Assembly (NCBI RefSeq): GCF_045032955.1
Contig: NZ_JBJFZU010000005.1
Location: 124,001 to 188,000, forward strand
Length of the DNA: 64,000 nucleotides
From: Ornithinicoccus sp045032955
GTDB taxonomy: Bacteria > Actinomycetota > Actinomycetes > Actinomycetales > Dermatophilaceae
Reading direction: 5' to 3'
Below are positions 43,218 through 51,264 of this stretch, piece by piece; position 1 is the first letter of the stretch; the number at the start of each line of letters is the position of its first letter. Below the pieces are notes generated by a model. It was not told the origin of the DNA and ran no database searches. It saw only the letters and a list, made by a program, of their open reading frames with translations. The translations under genes were made by a program, and so were the position numbers.

Positions 43218-44239
43218 GCGACGTCCTGGCCGGCGCCCGCCGCCGCGTGCTTGGCGGCGTAGGCGGTGGCGGCCTCGCGGACCCACGCCCCCTCGGTGTG
43301 GGCGTCGACCCGGGTGGCGATCCGCTGCTCGTTGCAGGGTCCGTCGCCCTTGAGCACCCGCCAGAACTCGTCCCAGTCGATCGGCCCGAAGTCCCAGTGC
43401 CCGCGCTCGGCGTTCCAGCGCAGGTCCGGGTCAGGCAGGGTCAGCCCCAACTTCTGGGCCTGCGGGACGGTCATGTCGACGAACTTCTGGCGCAGGTCGT
43501 CGTTGGAGAACCGCTTGATGCCCCACTCCATGTTCTGCCGGGTATGCCCTTCGGTGGCCTTCTCCCCCGAGTCCGGCGGTCCGAACATCATCAGCGCCGG
43601 CCACCACCACCGGTTCGCGGCGTCCTGGGCCATCGCCCGCTGCTCCTCCGTCCCCCGGGACAGCACCCACAGGATCTCGAAGCCCTGCCGCTGGTGGAAG
43701 GACTCCTCCTTGCACACCCGGATCATCGCCCGGGCGTACGGGCCGTAGGAGCACCGGCACAGCGGCACCTGGTTCATGATCGCGGCGCCGTCGACCAGCC
43801 AGCCGATGGTGCCCACGTCGGCCCAGGTCAGCGTGGGGTAGTTGAAGATGGAGGAGTACTTCTGTCGGCCGCTGTGCAGCTTGTCGAGCAGCTCGGAGCG
43901 GTCCACCCCCAGCGTCTCGGCGGCCGAGTAGAGGTACAGCCCGTGACCGGCCTCGTCCTGCACCTTGGCCATCAGGATCGCCTTGCGGCGCAGGCTGGGG
44001 GCGCGACCGATCCAGTTGCCCTCCGGCTGCATACCGATGATCTCCGAGTGCGCGTGCTGGGCGATCTGCCGGATCAGCGTCTTCCGGTAGGCCTCCGGCA
44101 TCGCGTCCCGCGGCTCGATCCGCTGGTCGTCCTCGACCAGCCGGTCGAAGTACTCCATGTGCTCGCGCAGGGCCTCCTCGTACTCCGGGGTCTCCGCAGC
44201 GTTGAGGGGAGCATCGGGGCCGAAGTCGTTGCCGTACAT
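43214..44239 (-). CDS. paaA: Phenylacetyl-CoA epoxidase catalytic subunit
   Basis: 341 residues. A ferritin-like di-iron oxygenase that epoxidises the ring of phenylacetyl-CoA. Iron ligands lie in AQHAHSEIIGM and KVQDEAGHGLYLYSAAE, and again in RVCKEESFHQRQGFEILW. PSLRRKAILMAKVQDEAGH is the family signature. It heads the paaABCDE operon, and its divergent neighbour is an acetyltransferase gene. No paaK ligase, paaZ or regulator gene lies in the window. Confidence 0.96.
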   Translation of the reverse strand: MYGNDFGPDAPLNAAETPEYEEALREHMEYFDRLVEDDQRIEPRDAMPEAYRKTLIRQIAQHAHSEIIGMQPEGNWIGRAPSLRRKAILMAKVQDEAGHGLYLYSAAETLGVDRSELLDKLHSGRQKYSSIFNYPTLTWADVGTIGWLVDGAAIMNQVPLCRCSYGPYARAMIRVCKEESFHQRQGFEILWVLSRGTEEQRAMAQDAANRWWWPALMMFGPPDSGEKATEGHTRQNMEWGIKRFSNDDLRQKFVDMTVPQAQKLGLTLPDPDLRWNAERGHWDFGPIDWDEFWRVLKGDGPCNEQRIATRVDAHTEGAWVREAATAYAAKHAAAGAGQDVA

Positions 44240-44245
44240 GTCCCC

Positions 44246-44251
44246 AGTGTG
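44246..44251 (-). promoter_or_regulatory. -10 box of paaA
   Basis: CACACT on the minus strand, six bases before ATG 44239. A TGTGACA about 19 bases upstream could serve as a -35 element. Confidence 0.35.
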
Positions 44252-44271
44252 CCAGAGAGCAGGCCCTTCAT

Positions 44272-44285
44272 GTCACACCGGTGAC
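44272..44285. promoter_or_regulatory. Inverted repeat upstream of the paa operon
   Basis: GTCAC-ACCG-GTGAC lies in the 133-base gap between paaA and the divergent acetyltransferase gene. A further TTGTCACAC half-site occurs near 44303-44311, and GACGTC occurs twice between them. Position over the putative paaA -35 region suggests an operator for a phenylacetyl-CoA-responsive repressor. Confidence 0.35.
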
Positions 44286-44360
44286 GTCGGACGACGTCGC
44301 CGTTGTCACACGAGCCGCAGCCGGCGGCTGGGCGTGCAGCCCGGTCCGGAGCCGGGGTGG

Positions 44361-44366
44361 GAGACT
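44361..44366 (+). promoter_or_regulatory. -10 box of the acetyltransferase gene (leaderless)
   Basis: GAGACT, six bases before GTG 44373. Departs from TANNNT at the first base. Confidence 0.35.
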
Positions 44367-44372
44367 GACCGG

Positions 44373-44945
44373 GTGAGCCATCCCCACCCCAGCACGCCGC
44401 AGGCCGACGCCAGCGTCCGGACCGCCCGCACCAACGACGCCCCCGCGGTGGGCCTGGTGCAGGCCTTCGTCTGGCAGGCGGAGTACGCGGACATCCTGGA
44501 CCCCGACGTGCTGGAGGCCCTCACCGGCCCCCGCTTCGGTGCGGTCTGGCGGCAGTCGCTGGAGCACCCGCCCACGCCGAGGCACCGGCTGCTGGTCGCC
44601 TGCGCCGGACCCCAGGTGGTCGGCTACGTCGCCCTCGGCCCGGCCGAGGACGAGCCGGGCCTACCCCCGGGCACGACCGGGATGATCCTGGACGGCGGGG
44701 TCCACCCCGAGGGGCGTCGCGACGGCCACGGGTCCCGTCTGCTGAACGCCGCGGTGGACACGCTGCGCGCCGGGGCGGACGACCTGGAGGCCGTCGGCGC
44801 CTGGGTGCTGGCGGACGCCGGGACGACCCGGGCCTTCCTGCAGACGGCCGGCTTCGAACCCGACGGCGCCTGGCGCGACCGGGTGGTCGCCGAGGACGGC
44901 CGCACCGCCCGCGAGGTGCGCCTGGTCGCCTGGACCGCGGCGTAG
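44373..44945 (+). CDS. GNAT family N-acetyltransferase
   Basis: 190 residues. VRTARTNDAPAVGLVQAFVWQAEYADIL starts the fold. MILDGGVHPEGRRDGHGSRLLNAAVDTLRAGADDLEAVGAWVLADAGTTRAFLQTAGFEPDG contains the acetyl-CoA loop, though RRDGHG is an atypical form of the RxxGxG/A signature. Substrate unknown. The next gene follows 14 bases downstream on the same strand. Confidence 0.82.
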   Translation: MSHPHPSTPQADASVRTARTNDAPAVGLVQAFVWQAEYADILDPDVLEALTGPRFGAVWRQSLEHPPTPRHRLLVACAGPQVVGYVALGPAEDEPGLPPGTTGMILDGGVHPEGRRDGHGSRLLNAAVDTLRAGADDLEAVGAWVLADAGTTRAFLQTAGFEPDGAWRDRVVAEDGRTAREVRLVAWTAA

Positions 44946-44959
44946 TCCGGGCGACGACG

Positions 44960-46126
44960 GTGCTGCACCAGCGTCTCGTCGGGGTGGACCTGGCCCGTCT
45001 GGTCGCCCTGCTCGGGATGTTCACCGCCCACCTGGTGGACCGCGAGGTCGGCATCGGCCCGGGAGGCGTCGACTGGCGCTTCCAGCTGGTCGCCGGCCGG
45101 TCGGCGGCGCTCTTCGCGGTGCTGGCGGGGGTCAGCCTGGCACTGGCCAGCCCGCTCGCGGTGGTCCGCTCGGACCCCGGCGGCCTGCGCCGACGCATCC
45201 TGGTGCGGGCGGCCCTGGTCGGGGTGCTGGGCCTGTGGCTCGGCCTGCTCGGCTCCGGGATCGCGGTGATCCTCACCTACTACGCCGTGCTCTTCTGCTG
45301 CGCGCTCCCGGTGCTCACCTGGCGCGCCTCCCGGCTGGCGCTGCTGGCGCTGGGCTGGGGCCTGCTGAGCCCGGTGGCCAGCCTGCTGCTGCGTCGGGTG
45401 CTGCCCGAGGCGACCGGCGAGGTCCCCTCGCTGGTGATGCTGCTGAGCCGGCCCCTGGACATGGTCCTGCAGATCCTGGTCACCGGGTACTACCCGGTGC
45501 TGACCTGGGCCACCTACCTCTTCGTCGGCCTGGCGGTGGGGCGGCTGCTGCGCGAGAGCGGCGGCAGCCTCCCGGGGTCCCGCGTGCTGCTGCTCGGCGG
45601 CGCCGGCCTGGCCTCCGCGGCGCTGGGCGCCTCAGCGCTGCTGACCCGCTCCTCCGGCGTGCAGACGGCGCTGCTGTCGACGATGCCGCCGGGGCCGTCC
45701 ACCCTGACCGGGCTGGACCGTCTCCAGCGCACCGGCTTCTACGGCACCCATCCGGCGGAGAGCGGCTGGTGGCTCGGGGTGTGGGTGCCGCACAGCGGGT
45801 CCGTCGTGGACCTGGCTCACACCGTGGGCACGTCGCTCCTGGTCCTCGGGGTATGCCTGTGGCTGGTCCGGGTCACGGCGTCGCTGCCGTGGTCGGTGCT
45901 GGCCGGCGCCGGCACCATGTCGTTGACGTTCTACACCGCGCACGTGCTGCTGCTGGCCAGCCCGCTGGGGGACGTGGGACCGCTGGCCCGGCACACCGCC
46001 TCCGGCCTGGCGCTGCAGGCCGCCCTCACCGTCGTCATCGGCGCGGTGGTGGCCTCCCGAGACCGGCGCGGCCCGCTGGAGTCGGTGGTCTCGAAGGCCG
46101 TCCAGCGCGTCCCCCTGCAACGCTGA
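44960..46126 (+). CDS. Membrane acyltransferase-like protein (DUF1624/DUF418 type)
   Basis: 388 residues with about ten hydrophobic segments. The N terminus (RLVGVDLARLVALLGMFTAHLVD) and the FQLVAGRSAALFAVLAGVSLALASP block with arginine and serine in the second helix are typical of the heparan-alpha-glucosaminide N-acetyltransferase-like family. LSLTFYTAHVLLLASP-like SLTFYTAHVL near the C terminus matches DUF418. It may modify a surface sugar. GTG start. Confidence 0.8.
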   Translation: MLHQRLVGVDLARLVALLGMFTAHLVDREVGIGPGGVDWRFQLVAGRSAALFAVLAGVSLALASPLAVVRSDPGGLRRRILVRAALVGVLGLWLGLLGSGIAVILTYYAVLFCCALPVLTWRASRLALLALGWGLLSPVASLLLRRVLPEATGEVPSLVMLLSRPLDMVLQILVTGYYPVLTWATYLFVGLAVGRLLRESGGSLPGSRVLLLGGAGLASAALGASALLTRSSGVQTALLSTMPPGPSTLTGLDRLQRTGFYGTHPAESGWWLGVWVPHSGSVVDLAHTVGTSLLVLGVCLWLVRVTASLPWSVLAGAGTMSLTFYTAHVLLLASPLGDVGPLARHTASGLALQAALTVVIGAVVASRDRRGPLESVVSKAVQRVPLQR

Positions 46127-46160
46127 CAGAGGGCCGTCGACACGCTGCGGACGTGTCCAG

Positions 46161-46189
46161 TTCACCTTCCGTACATCTTGAGGTACTCT
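46161..46189 (+). promoter_or_regulatory. Promoter of the 49-residue small ORF
   Basis: TTCACC (46161-46166), 17-base spacer, TACTCT (46184-46189). The spacing is canonical and the region is unusually AT-rich for this genome. The transcript would start near 46196 and have a leader of about 33 bases. Confidence 0.45.
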
Positions 46190-46228
46190 AGATGAACAGA
46201 AAGTGAACGAGAGAAGGAGGTGGCCAGC

Positions 46229-46378
46229 ATGGCCACGATCCGCGCACTGTCCAGGACGTCCACCGACCGGGTCCTCACCTGGGTCCCGGTGACCGACGCC
46301 GAGGGTCGCACCCACATGGAGATGCACTGGCACGTCGGCGTCCCCGCGCCGCGTATCCGTCGTACCTCGGCGGCCTGA
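46229..46378 (+). CDS. Small basic protein of 49 residues, unknown function
   Basis: ATG 46229 is preceded by GAGAAGGAGG, one of the strongest ribosome sites in the window, 9 bases upstream. The 49 residues begin ATIRALSRTSTDRVLTWVPV, continue with TDAEGRTHMEMHWHV and end in a basic APRIRRTSAA tail. No membrane helix, signal peptide or cysteines. It has its own promoter upstream and a 14-base hairpin terminator 27 bases downstream, so it is an independent gene. I do not recognise the family. Codon use (GCC, ACC, CGC, GTC) matches the genome, which argues for real coding. Confidence 0.7.
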   Translation: MATIRALSRTSTDRVLTWVPVTDAEGRTHMEMHWHVGVPAPRIRRTSAA

Positions 46379-46404
46379 GCACCGCACAGACCGCACCGAC
46401 ACCC

Positions 46405-46436
46405 GAGGGCGGGCCCGGATCACCGGGCCCGCCCTC
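46405..46436. terminator. Bidirectional terminator between the small ORF and pnp
   Basis: A perfect 14-base stem, GAGGGCGGGCCCGG, loop ATCA, then its exact complement. It lies between convergent genes, 27 bases after the small ORF stop and 22 bases after the pnp stop. No U tract, as usual for GC-rich actinobacteria. Confidence 0.8.
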
Positions 46437-46457
46437 GTCGTGCGTCAGCGTCGTGCG

Positions 46458-49007
46458 TCAGGCGTCGGTGTCGCCCGCGCCCTGCTCGTCACCGTTGCTG
46501 CTGCCGCCGCGGCCACGCCCGCCACGCCGACGACGCTGGCGCCGCGGACGGTCGCCCTCCTCGTCGGAGCCGCTGGACGCCTCGTCGGCGCCACCCTCGG
46601 CATCGGCCTCGACGGTCTGCTCGGTCGCGACCGGCTCGACGGCGACCGGCTCGACGGCGACCGGCTCGACGGCGTCGGCCACCGGCGCCTCGGCATCGGC
46701 ACTGGCGTCGTCGCCGGTGCCCCCGGCGTCGCTGCCGTCGGTGTCACTGCCACCGGAGTCGTTGCCGCTGCTCACCGCGGCCAGCGAGAGCTTGCCGCGC
46801 GGGTCGATCTCCTTGAGCTCGACCTGGACCTTCTGACCCACGGCCAGCACGTCCTCGACCGCGTCGATGCGCTTGCCGCCGACGAGCTTGCGGATCTCGG
46901 AGATGTGCAGCAGGCCGTCCTTGCCGGGCAGCAGGGAGATGAACGCGCCGAACGTCGTGGTCTTGACCACGGTGCCCATGAAGCGCTCGCCGACCTCCGG
47001 CATCTGCGGGTTCGCGATCGCGTTCACGGCCGCGCGGGCAGCCTCCGCGGACGGACCGTCGGTGGCACCGATGTAGACGGTGCCGTCGTCCTCGATCGAG
47101 ATGTCCGCGCCGGTGTCCTCCTGGATCTGGTTGATCATCTTGCCCTTCGGGCCGATGACCTCACCGATCTTGTCCACCGGGACCTTGACCGCGATGACCC
47201 GCGGCGCGTAGGGGCTCATCTCGTCGGGGGCGTCGATGGCCTCGTTCATCACGTCCAGGATGTGCAGACGTGCGTCACGGGCCTGGGTCAGCGCACCGCC
47301 CAGCACCTCCGCCGGGATGCCGTCCAGCTTGGTGTCCAGCTGGATGGCGGTGACGAACTCCTTGGTGCCGGCGACCTTGAAGTCCATGTCGCCGAAGGCG
47401 TCCTCGGCCCCCAGGATGTCGGTCAGCGCGGCATACCGCATCTGCCCATCCACCTCGGAGGAGACCAGACCCATCGCGATGCCGGCGACCGGTGCGCGCA
47501 GCGGCACACCCGCGTTCAGCAGCGACATGGTGGACGCGCAGACCGAGCCCATCGAGGTGGAGCCGTTGGAGCTCAGCGCCTCGGAGACCTGCCGGATCGC
47601 GTAGGGGAACTCCTCGCGGGTCGGCAGCACCGGCATCAGGGCACGCTCGGCGAGCGCTCCGTGACCGATCTCGCGACGCTTCGGGGAGCCGACGCGACCG
47701 GTCTCACCGGTCGAGTAGGGCGGGAAGTTGTAGTTGTGCATGTAGCGCTTGCGGGTCACCGGGGAGAGGGTGTCCAGCTGCTGCTCCATGCGCAGCATGT
47801 TGAGGGTCGTGACGCCCATGATCTGGGTCTCACCACGCTCGAAGATCGCGGAGCCGTGCGCCCGCGGGATGACCTCGACCTCGGCCGACAGGGCACGGAT
47901 GTCCTTGAGGCCACGACCGTCGATGCGCACCTCGTCGCGCAGGATGCGCTCACGGATGAGCTGCTTCTGCACGGCGCGGTAGGAGGCGTCGAGCTCCTTG
48001 TCGCGCCCGGCGAAGGGGGCGTCCTCGGTCACGTCGCTGTCACCGGCTTTGTCCCAGTGCAGCCCGAGCAGCTGGCCCTTCATCGCGATCTTGATCTCGG
48101 CGATGCGGTCCTCCCGCTCGGCCTTGCCGGCGATCTGCAGGGCCGCGGCGAGGTCGGTCTTGACCGCACCCTCGACGGCGGCGTAGGCGTCGTCCTCGAA
48201 GTCGAGGAAGCGCGGGAACTCCTGCACCTCCTTGGCAGCCGAGGCGGCCAGCTCGGCCTGCGCCTGGCACAGGGCCTTGATGAACTTCTTCGACTCCTCC
48301 AGGCCCTGGGCGACGATCTCCTCGGTCGGCGCCTGCTTTCCCTCGGAGTTGACCAGGTCCCAGGTGGCCTCGGTGGACTCGGCCTCGACCATCATGATCG
48401 CGACGTCGTCACCGCCCCCGTCGACACCCTGCACGACCCGACCGGCCACGACCATGTCGAAGGTCGAGCGCGCGGCGTCGGAGAAGTTCGGGAAGGCGAC
48501 CCACTGGCCGTCGATGAGGGACACCCGCACGCCACCGATCGGGCCGCTGAACGGCAGCCCGGAGATCTGGGTGGAGAGGGACGCGGCGTTGATCGCCAGC
48601 ACGTCGTACTGGTGGTCGGGGTTCAGCGAGAGGACGCTGATGACGACCTGGACCTCGTTGCGCAGGCCCTTGGCGAAGGTCGGGCGCAGCGGGCGGTCGA
48701 TCAGGCGGCAGGTGAGGACCGCGTCGGTCGAGGGGCGACCCTCGCGACGGAAGAAGCTGCCCGGGATCTTGCCCAGGGCGTACATGCGCTCCTCGACGTC
48801 CACCGTCAGAGGGAAGAAGTCGAAGTGGTCCTTCGGGTACTTGCCGGCGGTCGTGGTCGACAGCAGCATGGTGTCGTCGTCGAGGTAGGCGGTGACGGAG
48901 CCGCCGGCCTGCTTGGCCAGGCGCCCGGTCTCGAACCGGACGGTGCGGGTGCCGAAGCTGCCGTTGTCGATACGGGCCTCGGCTGCGGTGATCTCTGGAC
49001 CCTCCAT
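46458..49007 (-). CDS. pnp: Polyribonucleotide nucleotidyltransferase (PNPase)
   Basis: 849 residues, about 100 more than typical. Two RNase PH-like cores (RTVRFETGRLAKQAGGSVTAYLDDDTMLLSTTTAGK; then IDGRGLKDIRALSAEVEVIPRAHGSAIFERGETQIMGVTTL), a KH domain (IGPKGKMINQIQEDTGADISIEDDGTVYI) and an S1 domain (GERFMGTVVKTTTFGAFISLLPGKDGLLHISEI). The extra tail is acidic with VEPVA repeats and ends in an Arg/Gly-rich RRQRRRRGGRGRGG patch that should bind RNA. Degrades RNA 3' to 5' with phosphate and adds tails. ATG 49007 has AAGGAGG seven bases upstream. Lies after rpsO, the usual order. Confidence 0.97.
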   Translation of the reverse strand: MEGPEITAAEARIDNGSFGTRTVRFETGRLAKQAGGSVTAYLDDDTMLLSTTTAGKYPKDHFDFFPLTVDVEERMYALGKIPGSFFRREGRPSTDAVLTCRLIDRPLRPTFAKGLRNEVQVVISVLSLNPDHQYDVLAINAASLSTQISGLPFSGPIGGVRVSLIDGQWVAFPNFSDAARSTFDMVVAGRVVQGVDGGGDDVAIMMVEAESTEATWDLVNSEGKQAPTEEIVAQGLEESKKFIKALCQAQAELAASAAKEVQEFPRFLDFEDDAYAAVEGAVKTDLAAALQIAGKAEREDRIAEIKIAMKGQLLGLHWDKAGDSDVTEDAPFAGRDKELDASYRAVQKQLIRERILRDEVRIDGRGLKDIRALSAEVEVIPRAHGSAIFERGETQIMGVTTLNMLRMEQQLDTLSPVTRKRYMHNYNFPPYSTGETGRVGSPKRREIGHGALAERALMPVLPTREEFPYAIRQVSEALSSNGSTSMGSVCASTMSLLNAGVPLRAPVAGIAMGLVSSEVDGQMRYAALTDILGAEDAFGDMDFKVAGTKEFVTAIQLDTKLDGIPAEVLGGALTQARDARLHILDVMNEAIDAPDEMSPYAPRVIAVKVPVDKIGEVIGPKGKMINQIQEDTGADISIEDDGTVYIGATDGPSAEAARAAVNAIANPQMPEVGERFMGTVVKTTTFGAFISLLPGKDGLLHISEIRKLVGGKRIDAVEDVLAVGQKVQVELKEIDPRGKLSLAAVSSGNDSGGSDTDGSDAGGTGDDASADAEAPVADAVEPVAVEPVAVEPVATEQTVEADAEGGADEASSGSDEEGDRPRRQRRRRGGRGRGGSSNGDEQGAGDTDA
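46627..46671. repeat. Three tandem 15-base repeats in the pnp tail
   Basis: Three identical 15-base units (gcgaccggctcgacg). They encode VEPVA repeats in the acidic linker before the RGG-like tail. Identity at third codon positions implies recent expansion. Confidence 0.85.
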
Positions 49008-49118
49008 ATGGGTCCTCCTTTTCTGTTCACTTCGTCTCACAGCACGGGGCATCGTCGTTGTGCCCGGCTGGTCCTGCGGCGGGGCGGGCACCCGGTGCCC
49101 ACCCCACCCCTACGCAGA

Positions 49119-49147
49119 GGAGCGGCTCCCGAACCGGGAACCGCTCC
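49119..49147 (-). terminator. Hairpin after rpsO
   Basis: On the minus strand a 13-base stem beginning GGAGCGG, loop of three, with one G-U pair, 12 bases after the rpsO stop. A second GGGCACC/GGTGCCC hairpin follows at 49086-49100. It separates rpsO from pnp and may also be a processing site, as between these genes in other bacteria. Confidence 0.65.
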
Positions 49148-49158
49148 CCTGCGACGTC

Positions 49159-49428
49159 TCAGCGGCGCAGTCCGAGTCGCTTGATCAGCGACCGGTAGCG
49201 CTCGATGTCGATCTCCTCGAGGTAACGCAGGAGACGCTTGCGCTTGCCGACCAGCAGCAGCAGGCCGCGGCGGCTGTGGTGGTCGTGCTTGTGCTGCCGG
49301 GAGTGCTCGGTGAGCTCCTTGATGCGGTGCGTCAGCAGCGCGACCTGCACCTCCGGGCTGCCGGTGTCGCCCTCGGTCGTGGCGTACTCCTTGATGATCT
49401 CCTGCTTGGCGGCAGTCTCGTTCGCCAT
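49159..49428 (-). CDS. rpsO: 30S ribosomal protein S15
   Basis: 89 residues, full length. KQEIIKEYATTEGDTGSPEVQVALLTHRIKELTEHSRQHKHDHHSRRGLLLLVGKRKRLLRYLEEIDIERYRSLIKRLGLRR covers all the rRNA-binding helices. AAGGAG precedes ATG 49428. The leader is about 84 bases if the TAGTCT at 49519-49524 is the -10 box, long enough for autoregulation by S15. Pnp lies downstream beyond a hairpin. Confidence 0.98.
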   Translation of the reverse strand: MANETAAKQEIIKEYATTEGDTGSPEVQVALLTHRIKELTEHSRQHKHDHHSRRGLLLLVGKRKRLLRYLEEIDIERYRSLIKRLGLRR

Positions 49429-49518
49429 GGGCGACTCCTTCTGGTCTCGTTGCGCGGCGCTTCCCGGGCCTGTTCACCGGGGCACTGTGGATCCGCGGCC
49501 GTCCTGACGGCACCGTTC

Positions 49519-49524
49519 AGACTA
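49519..49524 (-). promoter_or_regulatory. Possible -10 box of rpsO
   Basis: TAGTCT on the minus strand, 90 bases before the start codon; no good -35 element. It is back-to-back with the topoisomerase promoter. Confidence 0.35.
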
Positions 49525-49545
49525 TCAGCGAGGGGGTAGGCCCCC

Positions 49546-49551
49546 TAATCT
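49546..49551 (+). promoter_or_regulatory. -10 box of the topoisomerase IB gene (leaderless)
   Basis: TAATCT, six bases before ATG 49558. A GGGGG/CCCCC inverted repeat (49532-49545) abuts it. Confidence 0.5.
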
Positions 49552-49557
49552 GCTCCC

Positions 49558-50553
49558 ATGCCGAGGTTGCGCACCGTCTCCCCCTCCTCCCCCGGCTGGA
49601 CCCGACGTCGGTCCGGCCGGGGCTTCGTCTACCTGGACGCCGGCGGCGAGCGCCTGCCGCCCGCCGAGGTCGAGCGGATCAAGGCGCTGGTCATCCCTCC
49701 TGCCTGGCGTGACGTCTGGATCTGCCCGCACCCGAACGGCCACCTGCAGGCGGTCGGCACCGACGACGCCGGACGGCGCCAGTACCGCTACCACCCGCAG
49801 TGGCGGTTGAAGCGGGACCGGATGAAGTTCGACCGGGTGCTGGCCGCCGCGTCCCGGCTGCCGGCGGCCCGGCGGCGGATCGCCCGGGACCTGGCGCTGG
49901 AGGGTATGCCCCGGGCGCGCGCCGAGGCGGTGGCCGTGCGCCTCATCGACCTGGGGTACTTCCGGATCGGCAGCGACGCCTACACCGACGCCCACGGCAG
50001 CTACGGGTTGACCACCCTGGAACGCCGGCACGTCCGCTCGCGCGGGCAGGTGCTGGTCTTCCGGTTCACCGGCAAGTCCGGGATCGAGCACGTCATCGAG
50101 ATCGACGACGCCGACGTGGTGGCCGCCCTGGACCGGATGCGGCGCCGCCGGTCCGGGGGCCGGCTGCTCGCCTACCAGGAGGCCCGCCGGTGGACGGACC
50201 TGGACGCCGCCGCGGTCAACCTCTACCTGCGCGAGCTGCTCGGCGGCGAGCTGACGGCGAAGGACTTCCGTACCTGGCACGCGACGGTGCTGGCCGCGAC
50301 CTCGCTGGCGCTGAGCGAGGAGAAGGGGGACACCCGGGCGTCCCGCCGGCGGGCGGTGCGCCGCGCGGTGGTGGAGGTCTCGGAGTACCTGGGGAACACC
50401 CCGACGGTGGCGCGCAGCTCCTACATCGACCCCCGGGTGATCGACCTCTACGAGCACGGGACCACCATCGCCGAGGCCGCCCGGGCCCGGCACCGGGACC
50501 CCGCGGCCAGGACGCGCGCCCTGGAGCGTGCCGTGCTAGAGATGCTGTCATGA
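49558..50553 (+). CDS. DNA topoisomerase IB (bacterial, poxvirus-like)
   Basis: 331 residues. GRGFVYLDAGGERLPPAEVERIKALVIPPAWRDVWICPHPNGHLQAVGTDDAGRRQYRYHPQWR is the DNA-binding N domain. The catalytic domain includes DLGYFRIGSDAYTDAHGSYGLTTLERRHV, the KSGIEH hairpin, KDFRTWHAT and the nucleophile Y289 in ARSSYIDPRVIDLY. It relaxes supercoils by single-strand nicking. Occurs patchily in bacteria. The deacetylase gene overlaps its stop by 4 bases (ATGA). Confidence 0.95.
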   Translation: MPRLRTVSPSSPGWTRRRSGRGFVYLDAGGERLPPAEVERIKALVIPPAWRDVWICPHPNGHLQAVGTDDAGRRQYRYHPQWRLKRDRMKFDRVLAAASRLPAARRRIARDLALEGMPRARAEAVAVRLIDLGYFRIGSDAYTDAHGSYGLTTLERRHVRSRGQVLVFRFTGKSGIEHVIEIDDADVVAALDRMRRRRSGGRLLAYQEARRWTDLDAAAVNLYLRELLGGELTAKDFRTWHATVLAATSLALSEEKGDTRASRRRAVRRAVVEVSEYLGNTPTVARSSYIDPRVIDLYEHGTTIAEAARARHRDPAARTRALERAVLEMLS

Positions 50554-51260
50554 CTCTGCAACCCTTCCCCACCGACTGGCAGCGTGCGCTGTGCATCGCC
50601 GCGCACCCCGACGACCTGGAGTACGGCACCGCCGCGGCGGTGGCCACCTGGACCGCGGCGGGCCGGCAGGTGGACTACCTGCTGGTGACCCGCGGCGAGG
50701 CGGGGATCGCCACGATGGCGCCGGAGCAGGCCGGGCCGGTGCGCGAGCAGGAGGAGCGGGACGGCGCCACCGAGGTCGGGGTCACCCGGGTGCACTTCCT
50801 GGACGGCTTCGCGGACGGGGTGCTCGAGGCGGACCTGCGGCTGCGCCGTGAGCTGGCGCGGGCCATCCGGGTGCACCGCCCCGAGGTGGTGACCACGCTC
50901 ACCCACGCGGAGAGCTTCCCCGGCGGCGGGCTGAACCAGGCGGACCACCGGGCGGTCGGCCTCACCGTGCTGGACGCGGTCGCCGCTGCCGGCAACCGGT
51001 GGATCTTCCCGGAACTGGTCGAGGAGGGTCACGAACCCTGGGACGGGGTGCGCTGGGTCGCCTCCGCGGCCGGCCACCAGCCCACCCACGAGGTGGACGT
51101 CACCGACACCTTCGACCGGGCGGTCGCCTCGTTGGAGGCGCACCGGCAGTACCTGGCCGCGCTGCCCGCGGACTACCCCTCGCCGCGGCAGCTGCTGACC
51201 GGGATCCTGGGCGGGGACGAGGGCCGCTTCGCCTGGCGGGCGCAGGTCTGGGAGCGCTGA
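50550..51260 (+). CDS. PIG-L family deacetylase
   Basis: 236 residues. ALCIAAHPDDLEYGTAAAVATWTAAGRQVDYLLVTRGEAG contains the zinc motif AHPDD, and the third ligand is in LNQADHRAVGLTVLDAV. The family removes acetyl groups from GlcNAc-linked compounds; MshB and Mca act in mycothiol metabolism. The substrate here is not evident. Coupled to topoisomerase IB by an ATGA overlap, converging with nei 4 bases later. Confidence 0.9.
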   Translation: MTLQPFPTDWQRALCIAAHPDDLEYGTAAAVATWTAAGRQVDYLLVTRGEAGIATMAPEQAGPVREQEERDGATEVGVTRVHFLDGFADGVLEADLRLRRELARAIRVHRPEVVTTLTHAESFPGGGLNQADHRAVGLTVLDAVAAAGNRWIFPELVEEGHEPWDGVRWVASAAGHQPTHEVDVTDTFDRAVASLEAHRQYLAALPADYPSPRQLLTGILGGDEGRFAWRAQVWER

Positions 51261-51264
51261 GTCC

